Source: Pseudomonas putida (lineage in GTDB: Bacteria > Pseudomonadota > Gammaproteobacteria > Pseudomonadales > Pseudomonadaceae). From it: 64,000 bases of DNA. Location of the stretch: assembly GCF_028682635.1 (NCBI RefSeq), contig NZ_JANHLK010000012.1:1-64000 (forward strand), in the 5' to 3' direction. Shown here piece after piece: positions 18,082-27,816 of the stretch. The notes below the pieces were generated by a model, which was given only the letters and a program-made list of their open reading frames with translations, ran no database searches and was not told the origin of the DNA. How positions within the stretch are numbered: the stretch's first letter is position 1; every line of letters begins with the position of its first letter. The position numbers and the translations under genes were made by a program.

Positions 18082-18846
18082 ATGTCCTTGCCTACGCTGT
18101 TGTCCCAGCACATTGTCCGCCGACCGCAACGCATTGCCCTGCTGCAACACATCGCCGAGCAGGGCTCGATCACCCGCGCGGCGAAAAGCGCGGGCCTGAG
18201 CTACAAGGCCGCCTGGGATGCCATCGATGAACTCAACAACCTTGCGCAGAAACCGTTGGTGGAGCGCAGTGTCGGCGGCAAAGGCGGTGGCGGCGCGAAA
18301 CTGTCCACCGAGGGCGAGCGTGTGCTACGCCTCTATCAAAAGCTGCAGGTGTTGCAGGCCCAGGTCCTGGAGGCTGCCGAAGACGCCAGCGACCTCGACT
18401 TGCTCGGTCGCCTGATGCTCAGGACCAGCGCACGCAACCAGTTGCACGGCAAGGTGGTGGCCATTGAAACCCAGGGCCACAACGACCGGGTCCGCCTTGA
18501 ACTGGCCGAAGGCTTGAGCATCGCTGCGCAGATCACCCACGACAGCACCGTGCGCCTGGACCTGCAAACCGGCACCGAAGTGGTCGCCCTGATCAAGGCC
18601 GGTTGGCTCGATGTGCTGGGCAGCGGCGACGAGGCAACACCCGGACACAATTGCCTCGAAGGCGTCATCGAGGAAATCCTCGACGCCGAAGACGGCCCCT
18701 GCGAAGTGCGTATCGGCCTGCCCAACGGCCAGACGCTCTGCGCCCTGGCCGAGCCCTGGCATTTGCAATCGCGCAAGCTGACCAGCGGCAAACCGGTGCG
18801 CGCGCAGTTCTCCCCGTCCAACGTATTGCTCGGCACGCCGCTTTAA
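18082..18846 (+). CDS. modE: ModE-family molybdate-responsive regulator
   Basis: 254 residues. An N-terminal LysR-like winged helix (residues 1-110; GSITRAAKSAGLSYKAAWDA recognition region) is followed by two molybdate-binding TOBE/Mop-like segments (about 125-190 and 195-254; SARNQLHGKVVAIE is typical). ModE represses molybdate uptake genes when molybdate binds. No modABC is in the window, so the regulator acts in trans. Confidence 0.92.
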   Translation: MSLPTLLSQHIVRRPQRIALLQHIAEQGSITRAAKSAGLSYKAAWDAIDELNNLAQKPLVERSVGGKGGGGAKLSTEGERVLRLYQKLQVLQAQVLEAAEDASDLDLLGRLMLRTSARNQLHGKVVAIETQGHNDRVRLELAEGLSIAAQITHDSTVRLDLQTGTEVVALIKAGWLDVLGSGDEATPGHNCLEGVIEEILDAEDGPCEVRIGLPNGQTLCALAEPWHLQSRKLTSGKPVRAQFSPSNVLLGTPL

Positions 18847-18913
18847 ATACACCTGCAACAAAAGCGTCATCGTCCGCCATTAAGGTGACTGCAAAAATCG
18901 CAGGGAGCCTGAT

Positions 18914-20815
18914 GTGAGCCTATTAGAAGACAACCAACCCACCGACCTCGAACAGATGGTCGGCCTCAGCCGCCGTGGCTTTATCAGCGCAGGCGCCTTG
19001 TGCGGTGCCGCCATGTTCCTCGGCGGCAACCTGCTGAGCCGCAGCGCACTGGCCGCCAGTGTCAGCGCCGGCACCAGCCGGTTGCTGGGTTTCGAGAGCA
19101 TCCCCGCCGCGACCAGCGACGCGATCAGCCTGCCACCCGGCTACAAGTCTTCGGTACTGATCAGCTGGGGTCAGCCCCTGCAGAACAACGGCCCGGCCTT
19201 CGACGCGAGTGGCAACGGCAGCGCCGAGCATCAGGAAGTCCAGTTCGGCGACAACAACGACGGCATGAGCCTGTTCGCCTTCCCCGATGACAACAACCGG
19301 GCGCTGATGGCGATCAACAACGAATACACCAACTACCGCTACCTCTACCCCCATGGGGGCATGCCGCAGTCGGCGCAGGAAGTGCACAAGGCCCTGGCCT
19401 GCGAAGGCGTGTCGGTGATCGAGGTGCAGCGCAAGGGCGGTCATTGGCAGTTCGTCCAGGGCTCGCCCTACAACCGGCGCATCCACGGCAATTCGCCGAT
19501 CAGCCTGAGCGGCCCGGCTGCCGGTCACGCACTGCTGAAAACCAGTGCCGATGCGCAAGGCAAGACCGTCCTCGGCACGTTCCAGAACTGCGCCAACGGC
19601 AAGACGCCGTGGGGCACCTACCTGACCTGTGAAGAGAACTTCACCGATTGCTTTGGCAGTACCAATGCCGAGCTGAAGTTCGACGCCGCGCAGAAACGCT
19701 ACGGCGTGGTGGCGACCAGCAAAGACATCAACTGGCATCAACACGATCCGCGCTTCGACCTGGCGAACAATCCCAACGAACTCAACCGCCACGGCTGGGT
19801 GGTCGAGATCGACCCGTTCGACCCGAAATCGACCCCGGTCAAGCGCACCGCACTGGGCCGTTTCAAACACGAAAACGCCGCCCTGGCTGAAACCAAAGAC
19901 GGCCACGCCGTGGTGTACATGGGCGACGACGAGCGCGGCGAGTTCATCTACAAGTTCGTCAGCCGCGACAAGATCAACCACAAGAACCCCAAGGCCAACC
20001 GCGACCTGCTGGACCACGGCACCCTGTACGTGGCCCGTTTCGATGCAGGCGACGGCAATGCCGATCACCCCAAAGGCCAGGGTGAATGGATCGAACTGAC
20101 CCACGGCAAAAACGGCATCGACGCCAGCAGCGGTTTTGCCGACCAAGGCGAGGTGTTGATTCATGCCCGTCTGGCGGCCAGCGTGGTGAAAGCCACGCGC
20201 ATGGACCGTCCGGAATGGATCGTCGTCAGCCCCACGGACGGTCAGGTTTACTGCACCCTGACCAACAACGCCAAACGCGGCGAAGAGGGGCAATCGGTGG
20301 GCGGGCCGAACCCGCGCGAAAAGAATGTCTACGGGCAGATCCTGCGCTGGCGCACCGACCGCGATGACCACGCCTCGAACACCTTTGCCTGGGATCTGTT
20401 CGTGGTCGCCGGCAACCCGCAAGTGCATGCCGGCACGCCGAAGGGCGGTTCGTCGAACATCACCCCGCAGAACATGTTCAACAGCCCGGATGGGTTGGCG
20501 TTCGATAAGGCCGGTCGGCTGTGGATACAAACCGATGGCGATTCGAGCAATGCCGGTGATTTCGCCGGCATGGGCAACAACCAGATGCTCTGCGCCGACC
20601 CTGCGACCGGGGAAATTCGTCGGTTCATGGTCGGGCCGATTGGCTGCGAAGTGACTGGCATCAGTTTTTCGCCGGACCAGAAGACGTTGTTTGTCGGGAT
20701 CCAGCATCCGGGGGAGAACGGTGGTTCAACCTTCCCTGAGCACCTGCCAAACGGCAAGCCGCGGTCTTCGGTGATGGTGATTACCCGGGAGGATGGCGGG
20801 ATAGTCGGCGCCTGA
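18914..20815 (+). CDS. PhoX-family (DUF839) secreted phosphatase
   Basis: 633 residues. The twin-arginine signal LSRRGFISAG (about residues 18-28) with an Ala-rich c-region predicts Tat export of a folded, metal-containing enzyme. The body is the DUF839 beta-propeller: TCEENFTD, the GRFKHENAA segment and WIQTDGDSS are characteristic. PhoX enzymes hydrolyse phosphate monoesters using Ca and Fe cofactors. The start is GTG at 18914, supported by AGGGAG 8 bases upstream. No convincing Pho box was found in the 67 bases before it, so phosphate control is unproven. Confidence 0.88.
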   Translation: MSLLEDNQPTDLEQMVGLSRRGFISAGALCGAAMFLGGNLLSRSALAASVSAGTSRLLGFESIPAATSDAISLPPGYKSSVLISWGQPLQNNGPAFDASGNGSAEHQEVQFGDNNDGMSLFAFPDDNNRALMAINNEYTNYRYLYPHGGMPQSAQEVHKALACEGVSVIEVQRKGGHWQFVQGSPYNRRIHGNSPISLSGPAAGHALLKTSADAQGKTVLGTFQNCANGKTPWGTYLTCEENFTDCFGSTNAELKFDAAQKRYGVVATSKDINWHQHDPRFDLANNPNELNRHGWVVEIDPFDPKSTPVKRTALGRFKHENAALAETKDGHAVVYMGDDERGEFIYKFVSRDKINHKNPKANRDLLDHGTLYVARFDAGDGNADHPKGQGEWIELTHGKNGIDASSGFADQGEVLIHARLAASVVKATRMDRPEWIVVSPTDGQVYCTLTNNAKRGEEGQSVGGPNPREKNVYGQILRWRTDRDDHASNTFAWDLFVVAGNPQVHAGTPKGGSSNITPQNMFNSPDGLAFDKAGRLWIQTDGDSSNAGDFAGMGNNQMLCADPATGEIRRFMVGPIGCEVTGISFSPDQKTLFVGIQHPGENGGSTFPEHLPNGKPRSSVMVITREDGGIVGA

Positions 20816-20823
20816 CAGGGCCT

Positions 20824-20904
20824 CTTCGCTGGCAAGCCAGCTACAAAGTCATGCGCGATTTCAAAAATGGCGCATGACCTGTAGGAGCTGGCTTGCCAGC
20901 GAAG
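20824..20904. repeat. REP pair, GTA ends inward, after the PhoX-family gene
   Basis: A shortened REP on the minus strand (20824-20844) and a full GTAGGAGCTGGCTTGCCAGC REP on the plus strand (20881-20904), with GTA ends facing inward. An inner TCATGCGC/GCGCATGA repeat adds to the pairing. The left copy lacks three bases. Confidence 0.8.
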
Positions 20905-20990
20905 GCGTCAGCACAGTCACAACCTATCCATGTCTGTCTGCGCTACCATGCCTGGCCGGACGCAGCAGCCTGCTGCGCGCAGGAGTCAGC

Positions 20991-21965
20991 ATGGCCCACC
21001 CGTTTGAAACGCTCACCCCAGACCTCGTGCTCGATGCCGTCGAAAGCATCGGTTTTCTCAGCGATGCTCGCATTCTGGCGCTCAACAGCTACGAAAACCG
21101 TGTCTACCAGGTCGGCATCGAAGACGCCGAGCCGCTGATCGCCAAGTTCTACCGCCCGCAGCGCTGGACCAACGAAGCGATCCTTGAAGAACACCAGTTC
21201 ACCTTTGAACTCGCCGGGGTCGACGTGCCGGTCGTCGCGCCGATGATCCACAACGGTGAAACCCTGCACGAACACAATGGCTTCCGTTTCACCCTGTTCC
21301 CCCGCCGCGGCGGCCGCGCGCCGGAACCCGGCAACCTCGATCAGCTGTATCGCCTGGGACAACTGCTCGGCCGCCTGCATGCGGTGGGCTCGACCAAGCC
21401 GTTCGAGCACCGTGAGGCGCTGGCGGTGAAAAACTTCGGCCATGACTCGCTGACGACCTTGCTCGAAGGCAATTTCATCCCCCGCAGCCTGCTGCCGGCC
21501 TACGAGTCCGTGGCCCGCGATCTGCTCAAGCGTGTGGAAGATGCCTACAGCAATACGCCGCACCAGAACATCCGCATGCACGGCGACTGCCACCCCGGCA
21601 ACATGATGTGCCGCGACGAGATGTTCCACATCGTCGACCTGGACGACTGCCGCATGGGACCGGCGGTGCAGGACATCTGGATGATGCTGGCCGGCGATCG
21701 TCAGGACTGCCTGGGTCAGTTGTCAGAACTGATGGACGGCTACAACGAATTCCACGACTTCAATCCCCGGGAACTGGCGCTGATCGAACCCCTGCGCGCA
21801 TTGCGCCTCATGCACTACAGCGCCTGGCTCGCACGGCGTTGGGACGACCCGGCGTTTCCGCGCAGTTTTCCGTGGTTTGGCACGGAGCGGTATTGGGGAG
21901 ATCAGGTGTTGGCGTTACGCGAGCAGCTGGCGGCGCTCAATGAAGAGCCACTGAAACTCTTCTGA
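20991..21965 (+). CDS. srkA: Stress response kinase A (YihE/SrkA), APH-fold Ser/Thr kinase
   Basis: 324 residues with an aminoglycoside-phosphotransferase-like kinase fold. The catalytic loop is MHGDCHPGNMM and the metal-binding Asp is in VDLDDCRMGP. The Met at 20991 follows AGGAG by 6 bases and gives the normal family N-terminus MAHPFETLTPDLVLDAV; the longer frame runs into the REP pair. SrkA homologues protect cells against stress-induced death; the substrate protein is unknown. Confidence 0.93.
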   Translation: MAHPFETLTPDLVLDAVESIGFLSDARILALNSYENRVYQVGIEDAEPLIAKFYRPQRWTNEAILEEHQFTFELAGVDVPVVAPMIHNGETLHEHNGFRFTLFPRRGGRAPEPGNLDQLYRLGQLLGRLHAVGSTKPFEHREALAVKNFGHDSLTTLLEGNFIPRSLLPAYESVARDLLKRVEDAYSNTPHQNIRMHGDCHPGNMMCRDEMFHIVDLDDCRMGPAVQDIWMMLAGDRQDCLGQLSELMDGYNEFHDFNPRELALIEPLRALRLMHYSAWLARRWDDPAFPRSFPWFGTERYWGDQVLALREQLAALNEEPLKLF

Positions 21966-21981
21966 GAAACACAAATTCACT

Positions 21982-22068
21982 GTGGGAGCGGGCTTGCTCG
22001 CGAATGCGGTGTGTCAGTCGACATCAAGTTTGCTGACACTGTGCATTCGCGAGCAAGCCCGCTCCCAC
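21982..22068. repeat. REPIN between srkA and rarD
   Basis: GTGGGAGCGGGCTTGCTCGC and its complement, GTG ends outward, with an inner TGTCAG/CTGACA pair. Confidence 0.85.
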
Positions 22069-22171
22069 ATTTATTCTGTGTTCACAATTGCCCAACCTAT
22101 TCAGGCAGGACATTCGTAGACAAATCTCCTTACAATCCCCTCTTTGTTAGCTGCCTAAGCAAGGATTCTGC

Positions 22172-23059
22172 ATGCAAGCCGCCAACCCGCGTCGCGGGTA
22201 CATCCTGGGCCTGAGTGCCTACATCATCTGGGGACTTTTCCCGCTCTATTTCAAAGCCATCGCCAGCGTGCCCGCCGTGGAAATCATCATCCATCGCGTG
22301 CTCTGGTCGGCGCTGTTCGGTGCCTTGCTGCTGATGGTCTGGAAACACCCGGGCTGGTGGCGCGAGCTGCGGGAGAATCCGCGCCGGCTGGCGATCCTGG
22401 CCCTGAGCGGCACGCTGATCGCCGCCAACTGGCTCACCTATGTGTGGTCGGTGAACAACGGGCGCATGCTGGAGGCCAGCCTCGGCTACTACATCAACCC
22501 CTTGGTGAACGTACTGTTGGGGATGCTGATCCTCGGCGAACGGCTGCGCCGCATGCAATGGATTGCTGTGGGACTGGCGGCGGTTGGCGTGGCGCAACAG
22601 GTCTGGCAAGTCGGCAGCCTGCCCTGGGTGTCGCTGGTGCTGGCATTGACCTTCGGTTTCTATGGGCTGATTCGCAAGCAGGCGCCGGTCAAGGCGCTCC
22701 CGGGGTTGGTGGTCGAAACCTGGATGCTGGTGCCGATCGCGCTGGCCTGGTTGTTGCTCAATCCAACCGCCAGCAGCGCCCAGGCTGAATTCTGGACCAC
22801 CTCCGAAGCCTGGTGGCTGGTGGCTGCCGGCCCGGTGACGCTGGTGCCGTTGGTCTGTTTCAACGCCGCCGCGCGGCATCTGCCCTACACGACACTTGGA
22901 TTCCTCCAATACCTGGCGCCGACCCTGGTGCTGCTGCAAGCCGTCCTGCTGTTTGGCGAGCACTTGTCGTCCAGTACGCTGGTGGCGTTCATCTTCATCT
23001 GGACCGGCCTGGCGGTTTACAGCATCGATGCCTGGTTCAGCCTGCGTCGGCGCAGCTGA
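22172..23059 (+). CDS. rarD: RarD-type DMT-superfamily permease
   Basis: 295 residues with ten predicted membrane helices arranged as two EamA repeats. The start MQAANPRRGYILGLSAYIIW and the later NWLTYVWSVNNGRMLEASLG are distinctive of the RarD family (named for chloramphenicol sensitivity in enterics; natural substrate unknown). AAGGA lies 7 bases before the ATG. It stands between a REPIN and a DnaA-box-bearing intergenic region. Confidence 0.92.
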   Translation: MQAANPRRGYILGLSAYIIWGLFPLYFKAIASVPAVEIIIHRVLWSALFGALLLMVWKHPGWWRELRENPRRLAILALSGTLIAANWLTYVWSVNNGRMLEASLGYYINPLVNVLLGMLILGERLRRMQWIAVGLAAVGVAQQVWQVGSLPWVSLVLALTFGFYGLIRKQAPVKALPGLVVETWMLVPIALAWLLLNPTASSAQAEFWTTSEAWWLVAAGPVTLVPLVCFNAAARHLPYTTLGFLQYLAPTLVLLQAVLLFGEHLSSSTLVAFIFIWTGLAVYSIDAWFSLRRRS

Positions 23060-23274
23060 TCAAAAAACGCACAAACCTCTGCAGGCCACGTTCTCCGTGG
23101 CCTGCACCGATCCTTCCCAAGGTTATCCACAGCGTGATCCCCGCCGTTTGTGCGCAAGTCACTGAAACTGCTGGTTTTTTGATCAATCTTTGATAAGCCA
23201 CGTCCGGCGTGGCCTGGCGGGCTGTCTCTACAGGTTATCCACAGGCAGGTGCACGTTTAATCTGGATAACCCGA
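23060..23274. repeat. Intergenic repeat region with two perfect DnaA boxes
   Basis: TTATCCACA occurs at 23123-23131 and 23235-23243 in the same orientation. The first is preceded by a perfect 10-bp hairpin GCAGGCCACG/CGTGGCCTGC (about 23081-23105) and followed by TTTTTTGATC (about 23174). The combination of CTGCAG, TTATCCACAG and TTTTTTGATC recurs at 62.4-62.9 kb, so this is another member of the same repeat family. Confidence 0.7.
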
Positions 23275-23793
23275 TCAAGGTTCACTGCGCAGGACCAATT
23301 CCACCATCAGATCGTCCGCCAGGGTTTCCAGGCGCGATTGCAGCACGTCCAGGGACAGCGTCAACGGCACCGCCAGTATCGCTTCGGCGTGGAATAGCGG
23401 CTCGCTGCTCATGGGCGCCGGACGTACTTCGGTCACCAGTCGTTCCAGGTTGACCCCCTGTTCACTGAGCAAGCGCGTGATGTCGCGCACGATCCCCGGC
23501 CGGTCATTGCCCACCAGTTCCATGGCGATCGGTTTCCAGGTGCACGACTGTTCGATGCCGCTTTCGGCGATCAATACGCGAATGCCGTGGGCCGACAGCC
23601 CTTGCAAGGCATCGACCAGTGAATCGTAGGCTTCCGCAGGCACCCCGACCCGAAGAATCCCGGCGAATTGCCCAGCCATGCGTGACATGCGGCTTTCCAG
23701 CCAGTTGCCGCCCTGCTCGGCGATGCATTGGGCAATGCGCTCGACCTGCCCAGGCTTGTCCGGTGCAAAAACAGTGAGTACGAGGTGGTCCAT
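23275..23793 (-). CDS. gcvR: GcvR-like ACT-domain protein
   Basis: 172 residues made of two ACT domains (about 3-80 and 90-170): MDHLVLTVFAPDKPGQVERI at the start and ELVGNDRPGIVRDITRLL in the second. GcvR proteins sense glycine and restrain GcvA activation of the glycine-cleavage operon. The Met at 23793 is preceded by AGAGGG; the longer frame crosses a REP element. Its targets are not in the window. Confidence 0.85.
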   Translation of the reverse strand: MDHLVLTVFAPDKPGQVERIAQCIAEQGGNWLESRMSRMAGQFAGILRVGVPAEAYDSLVDALQGLSAHGIRVLIAESGIEQSCTWKPIAMELVGNDRPGIVRDITRLLSEQGVNLERLVTEVRPAPMSSEPLFHAEAILAVPLTLSLDVLQSRLETLADDLMVELVLRSEP

Positions 23794-23872
23794 GGCGCAG
23801 CCCTCTTTTGTTATTGAAAGAGAAGTATAGGCAAGGGTGGTTGCTGTGCTGAATCGACTGACGCCATCGCCT

Positions 23873-23896
23873 GCAGGAGCTGGCTTGCCAGCGAAG
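23873..23896 (+). repeat. Single REP element
   Basis: One unpaired copy, GCAGGAGCTGGCTTGCCAGC then GAAG, of the same class as the 20.8 kb pair. Confidence 0.75.
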
Positions 23897-24063
23897 CGAT
23901 GCACCACCGATCTGAGCGAACAATAAATCGTGTACAACTTTTTATATTTAACTGGAACAATCTCATGGTTTTTTGAGAACATCCCGATCCGCGACGTGAC
24001 TGCAATGCGTCATGGGGTCGCAGAACGACGTAATTAGTCTAATTTTCACAACCGCAACTCATC

Positions 24064-24091
24064 ATGTAGTATGCCGCTGCGCGCACTACAT
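24064..24091 (+). promoter_or_regulatory. Candidate operator dyad upstream of glcB
   Basis: ATGTAGT (24064-24070) and ACTACAT (24085-24091) form a perfect 7-bp inverted repeat around 14 bases. It lies about 200 bases before glcB. The binding protein is unknown. Confidence 0.4.
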
Positions 24092-24293
24092 AACGTTGGA
24101 TCGATGTCCGCCACAGGCGCAGTCGCATCCCTGAAAGCCCTGTCAGCAAGGCCCTAAAGCCGTTGATTGGTCCCCACCCAGCCGTCAGAAATGGCATGTA
24201 CTGGTCGCAGGGTTTGTGGTTTAAATGGTCAGAGGCTTCATTGTTAAATTGAAGAGCTGAAAAGCGAAATAGCTGAGCAGAGTGAGGCAAGCA

Positions 24294-26471
24294 ATGACTG
24301 AACACGTTCAAGTCGGTGGCCTGCAGGTCGCCAAAGTCCTGTTCGACTTCGTGAACAACGAAGCCATTCCCGGTACCGGCCTCACCGCCGATAAGTTCTG
24401 GGCCGGTGCCGACAAGGTCATTCATGACCTGGCGCCGAAGAACAAAGCCCTACTCGCCAAACGCGATGATTTCCAGGCTCGTATCGATTCCTGGCACCAG
24501 GAACGCGCCGGCCAGGCGCACGATGCCGTGGCTTATAAAGCCTTCCTGCAAGACATCGGTTATCTGCTGCCAGAAGCGGCCGATTTCCAGGTAACGACGC
24601 AAAACGTCGATGAAGAAATCGCCCGCATGGCCGGTCCACAACTCGTGGTGCCGGTGATGAATGCCCGCTTCGCGCTCAACGCCTCGAACGCCCGCTGGGG
24701 TTCGCTGTATGACGCGCTCTACGGCACCGACGCCATCAGCGAAGGTGACGGCGCGGAGAAAGGCAAAGGCTACAACAAGGTTCGCGGCGACAAGGTCATC
24801 GCCTTCGCCCGCGCCTTCCTCGACGAAGCGGCGCCCTTGGCAGCCGGCTCCCACGTCGATTCCACGCACTACAACATCGTTGACGGCAAACTGGTGGTCG
24901 CCCTCAAAGGCGGCAGCAACAGCGGCCTGCGCAACGATGCCCAGCTGATCGGTTTCCAGGGCGATGCCTCGGCACCCACCGCGATCCTGCTGAAAAACAA
25001 CGGCCTGCACTTCGAAATCCAGGTTGATGCCAGTACCCCGGTCGGCCAGACCGACGCAGCGGGTGTCAAAGACATCCTGATGGAAGCCGCGCTGACCACC
25101 ATCATGGACTGCGAAGACTCGGTCGCCGCCGTCGACGCCGATGACAAGGTGGTGATCTACCGCAACTGGCTCGGCCTGATGAAGGGCGACCTGTCGGAAG
25201 AAGTCGCCAAGGGCGGCAAGACGTTTACCCGTACCATGAACGCCGACCGCACCTACACCGGTGTCGACGGTAACGCGGTGAACCTGCACGGTCGTTCGTT
25301 GTTGTTCGTGCGCAACGTCGGTCACCTGATGACCATCGACGCGATCCTCGATAAAGACGGCAACGAAGTGCCTGAGGGCATCCTCGATGGCCTGGTGACT
25401 TGCCTGGCGGCGATGCACAACCTCAACGGAAACACTTCGCGCAAAAACACCCGCACCGGCTCCATCTACATTGTGAAGCCGAAGATGCACGGTCCTGAAG
25501 AAGCGGCGTTCACCAACGAGCTGTTCGGGCGCATCGAAGACGTGCTGGGCTTGGCGCGCAACACCCTGAAAGTCGGCATCATGGACGAGGAACGCCGTAC
25601 CACGGTCAACCTCAAGGCCTGCATCAAGGCCGCCAGCGAGCGCGTGGTATTCATCAATACCGGTTTCCTTGACCGCACGGGCGATGAAATCCACACCTCC
25701 ATGGAAGCCGGCCCGATGGTGCGCAAGGCTGACATGAAGGCGGAAAAATGGATCGGCGCCTACGAGAACTCCAACGTCGATATCGGCTTGAGCACTGGCC
25801 TGCAAGGTCGCGCGCAGATCGGTAAAGGCATGTGGGCCATGCCGGACTTGATGGCAGCGATGCTGGAACAGAAAATCGCTCACCCATTGGCCGGTGCCAA
25901 CACCGCATGGGTACCTTCGCCGACCGCCGCTGCGCTGCACGCGCTGCACTACCACAAGGTCGACGTGTTCGCCCGTCAGGCCGAACTGGCCAAGCGTGCC
26001 CATGCGTCGGTGGACGACATCCTGACCATCCCGCTGGCCGTGAACCCGCAGTGGACCGCCGAACAGATCCAGAACGAACTGGACAACAACAGCCAGGGCA
26101 TCCTGGGTTATGTGGTGCGCTGGATCGACCAGGGTGTTGGTTGCTCGAAGGTGCCGGACATCAATGACGTCGGCCTGATGGAAGACCGTGCCACGCTGCG
26201 TATTTCCAGCCAGCACATCGCCAACTGGCTGCGCCATGGCATCGTCACCGAAGAGCAAGTGATGGAAAGCCTCAAGCGCATGGCGCCGGTGGTGGATCGT
26301 CAGAACGCCGGTGATGCGCTGTACCGTCCGCTGGCACCGAACTTCGACAGCAACATCGCCTTCCAGGCGGCGGTCGAACTGGTGGTGGAAGGTACCAAGC
26401 AGCCGAACGGCTATACCGAGCCGGTTCTGCACCGTCGTCGTCGCGAGTTCAAGGCCAGGAACGTGCTGTAA
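24294..26471 (+). CDS. glcB: Malate synthase G
   Basis: 725 residues, the expected size of the monomeric G isoform. It condenses glyoxylate with acetyl-CoA to malate in the glyoxylate bypass and glycolate use. Recognisable segments: [20 protein letters not shown] (Mg and glyoxylate side), [30 protein letters not shown] and [15 protein letters not shown] (CoA side). GAGG lies 7 bases before the ATG at 24294; an upstream GTG at 24282 is less likely. A strong terminator follows. Confidence 0.97.
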   Translation: MTEHVQVGGLQVAKVLFDFVNNEAIPGTGLTADKFWAGADKVIHDLAPKNKALLAKRDDFQARIDSWHQERAGQAHDAVAYKAFLQDIGYLLPEAADFQVTTQNVDEEIARMAGPQLVVPVMNARFALNASNARWGSLYDALYGTDAISEGDGAEKGKGYNKVRGDKVIAFARAFLDEAAPLAAGSHVDSTHYNIVDGKLVVALKGGSNSGLRNDAQLIGFQGDASAPTAILLKNNGLHFEIQVDASTPVGQTDAAGVKDILMEAALTTIMDCEDSVAAVDADDKVVIYRNWLGLMKGDLSEEVAKGGKTFTRTMNADRTYTGVDGNAVNLHGRSLLFVRNVGHLMTIDAILDKDGNEVPEGILDGLVTCLAAMHNLNGNTSRKNTRTGSIYIVKPKMHGPEEAAFTNELFGRIEDVLGLARNTLKVGIMDEERRTTVNLKACIKAASERVVFINTGFLDRTGDEIHTSMEAGPMVRKADMKAEKWIGAYENSNVDIGLSTGLQGRAQIGKGMWAMPDLMAAMLEQKIAHPLAGANTAWVPSPTAAALHALHYHKVDVFARQAELAKRAHASVDDILTIPLAVNPQWTAEQIQNELDNNSQGILGYVVRWIDQGVGCSKVPDINDVGLMEDRATLRISSQHIANWLRHGIVTEEQVMESLKRMAPVVDRQNAGDALYRPLAPNFDSNIAFQAAVELVVEGTKQPNGYTEPVLHRRRREFKARNVL

Positions 26472-26490
26472 AATATAGTTGCTCGACAAC

Positions 26491-26526
26491 AATCCCCCGG
26501 CCTGACGACCGGGGGATTATTGTTTT
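26491..26526 (+). terminator. Rho-independent terminator of glcB
   Basis: A 10-bp stem AATCCCCCGG/CCGGGGGATT (26491-26500 with 26509-26518) is followed by ATTGTTTTT. It separates glcB from the convergent EamA gene. Confidence 0.9.
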
Positions 26527-26533
26527 TGCCCCG

Positions 26534-27442
26534 TTATTTCCTGAGCCGTAAGGCGCTTTCAGCGATGTAGTTCGCAATTCTTGGTGCAAACATGAATATG
26601 GCAATACCCAGGACCGTAAGCACGAGGGCAAATAGTTTTACGCCTTCAATGGGTTCATCGAGCACATACCATGAAGTCAGGATACCGGATACCGGAACGA
26701 TGACAGACAACGGGGCAACCTGGCTCGCCGGATACTTCCTGATCAAGCGGTTCCACGCCCAATAACCGAAAATGGTCGCCACGTACGCCTGGAACAGGAT
26801 GGACAACAACACCGACGTATTCAAGTCCGTCAACAACGCCTCAAAGGGCTCAGCCCCCTTCACCCAATAAGTCATCAGGTACAGCGGAGCAATTGCATAC
26901 AGACTCGACCAGACGACGAAGGAAAAGATGTCGACGACCTTGCTTTTCTTGATCAGTACATTGCAAAGACTCCAGCAAAAGGCTGCCAGTAGTATCAGGA
27001 ACAGACCTTGGCTCTGGTCATGCGATTCGGTCATATGAATGATGAACATCAGCCCGACCAATGCCAGGAGAATACCTGCTACCTGAATGGCCGACATTTT
27101 TTCGCCGAATAACATCACTCCCCATATGACCGTAAAAAAGGCACTGAATTGCAGGAGCAAAGAAGTCACACCAGCACTGACCCCGAGAAACATTCCGTAG
27201 TTCATCAACCAACACATTCCGACCCCGAACAACAAACCGTATAGCGCGAGGGTTGAAGCACTGATGTTTTTCGGCTTAGGAACGAAAAACACCAACGGAA
27301 ATGCACAAAAAGTGAAACGCAAGGCAGTCAGCATAAACGGGTCTATTCCATCGAGGCTGATATCAATGACCGAATAGTTGCTACCCCACATGACTGTTAC
27401 TACGAGAATCAAAAGCAAGTCGCGCCAATCCATTTTTATCAT
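26534..27442 (-). CDS. EamA/DMT-family transporter
   Basis: 302 residues with ten predicted membrane helices in two EamA repeats (VVTVMWGSNYSVIDISLDG in the first; LLAAFCWSLCNVLIKKSK opening the second). AAGGGA precedes the Met at 27442. Its base composition and that of the following 370 bases are visibly more AT-rich than neighbours, suggesting recent acquisition. The substrate cannot be inferred; relatives export amino acids or metabolites. Confidence 0.88.
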   Translation of the reverse strand: MIKMDWRDLLLILVVTVMWGSNYSVIDISLDGIDPFMLTALRFTFCAFPLVFFVPKPKNISASTLALYGLLFGVGMCWLMNYGMFLGVSAGVTSLLLQFSAFFTVIWGVMLFGEKMSAIQVAGILLALVGLMFIIHMTESHDQSQGLFLILLAAFCWSLCNVLIKKSKVVDIFSFVVWSSLYAIAPLYLMTYWVKGAEPFEALLTDLNTSVLLSILFQAYVATIFGYWAWNRLIRKYPASQVAPLSVIVPVSGILTSWYVLDEPIEGVKLFALVLTVLGIAIFMFAPRIANYIAESALRLRK

Positions 27443-27816
27443 GTTGTTCCCTTATAACCATTCACACGCACACACCTGAAAACTCTAACTTCCAGGTCAA
27501 AAATGGAATCACTCAGCAAAATGAGAACACGCTTGTTCAATAGCGCCACTCAATGAGTCGCTTCCGGGCTAAGAAATCGGCATGTAATGATTAATTATTA
27601 TTTTTCTGAGTTGATTGAAAAACGGATTCAACAAAAGTCATCCGAACTTCAATCTTTGGGAAGATATCTGAAAACTTGGGCAACAACCGCCAGCTATTTA
27701 TGAGCAGACTTGTCTCAACTCAAGGAGAAAAATTTAATTACACCCAGGAGAACGCAAACTCCACTCAAACACGGTTGAAAGGAGATACGAGGCAACTATC
27801 ACTTACAAATGTTTGG
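27443..27816. other. AT-rich gene-free region
   Basis: 374 bases between the EamA gene and the response regulator. It is clearly AT-rich compared with the rest of the window, with several short A/T runs. No ORF with a ribosome site, hairpin terminator or repeat was recognised. It may be part of the same acquired segment as the transporter. Confidence 0.6.

Larger units (their letters stand above)
23794..24293. other. 500-base gene-free region before glcB
   Basis: Contains a single REP (23873-23896), an AT-rich stretch around 23930-23960 that could hold promoters, and a dyad ATGTAGT-N14-ACTACAT (24064-24091). No convincing gene or terminator was seen. Confidence 0.6.

Noticed and set aside
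18850..18900. A possible Pho box before the PhoX-family phosphatase (GCGTCAT and CCGCCAT).
   Set aside because: Each half matches only 5 of 7 bases and the spacing is 10, not the required 11.
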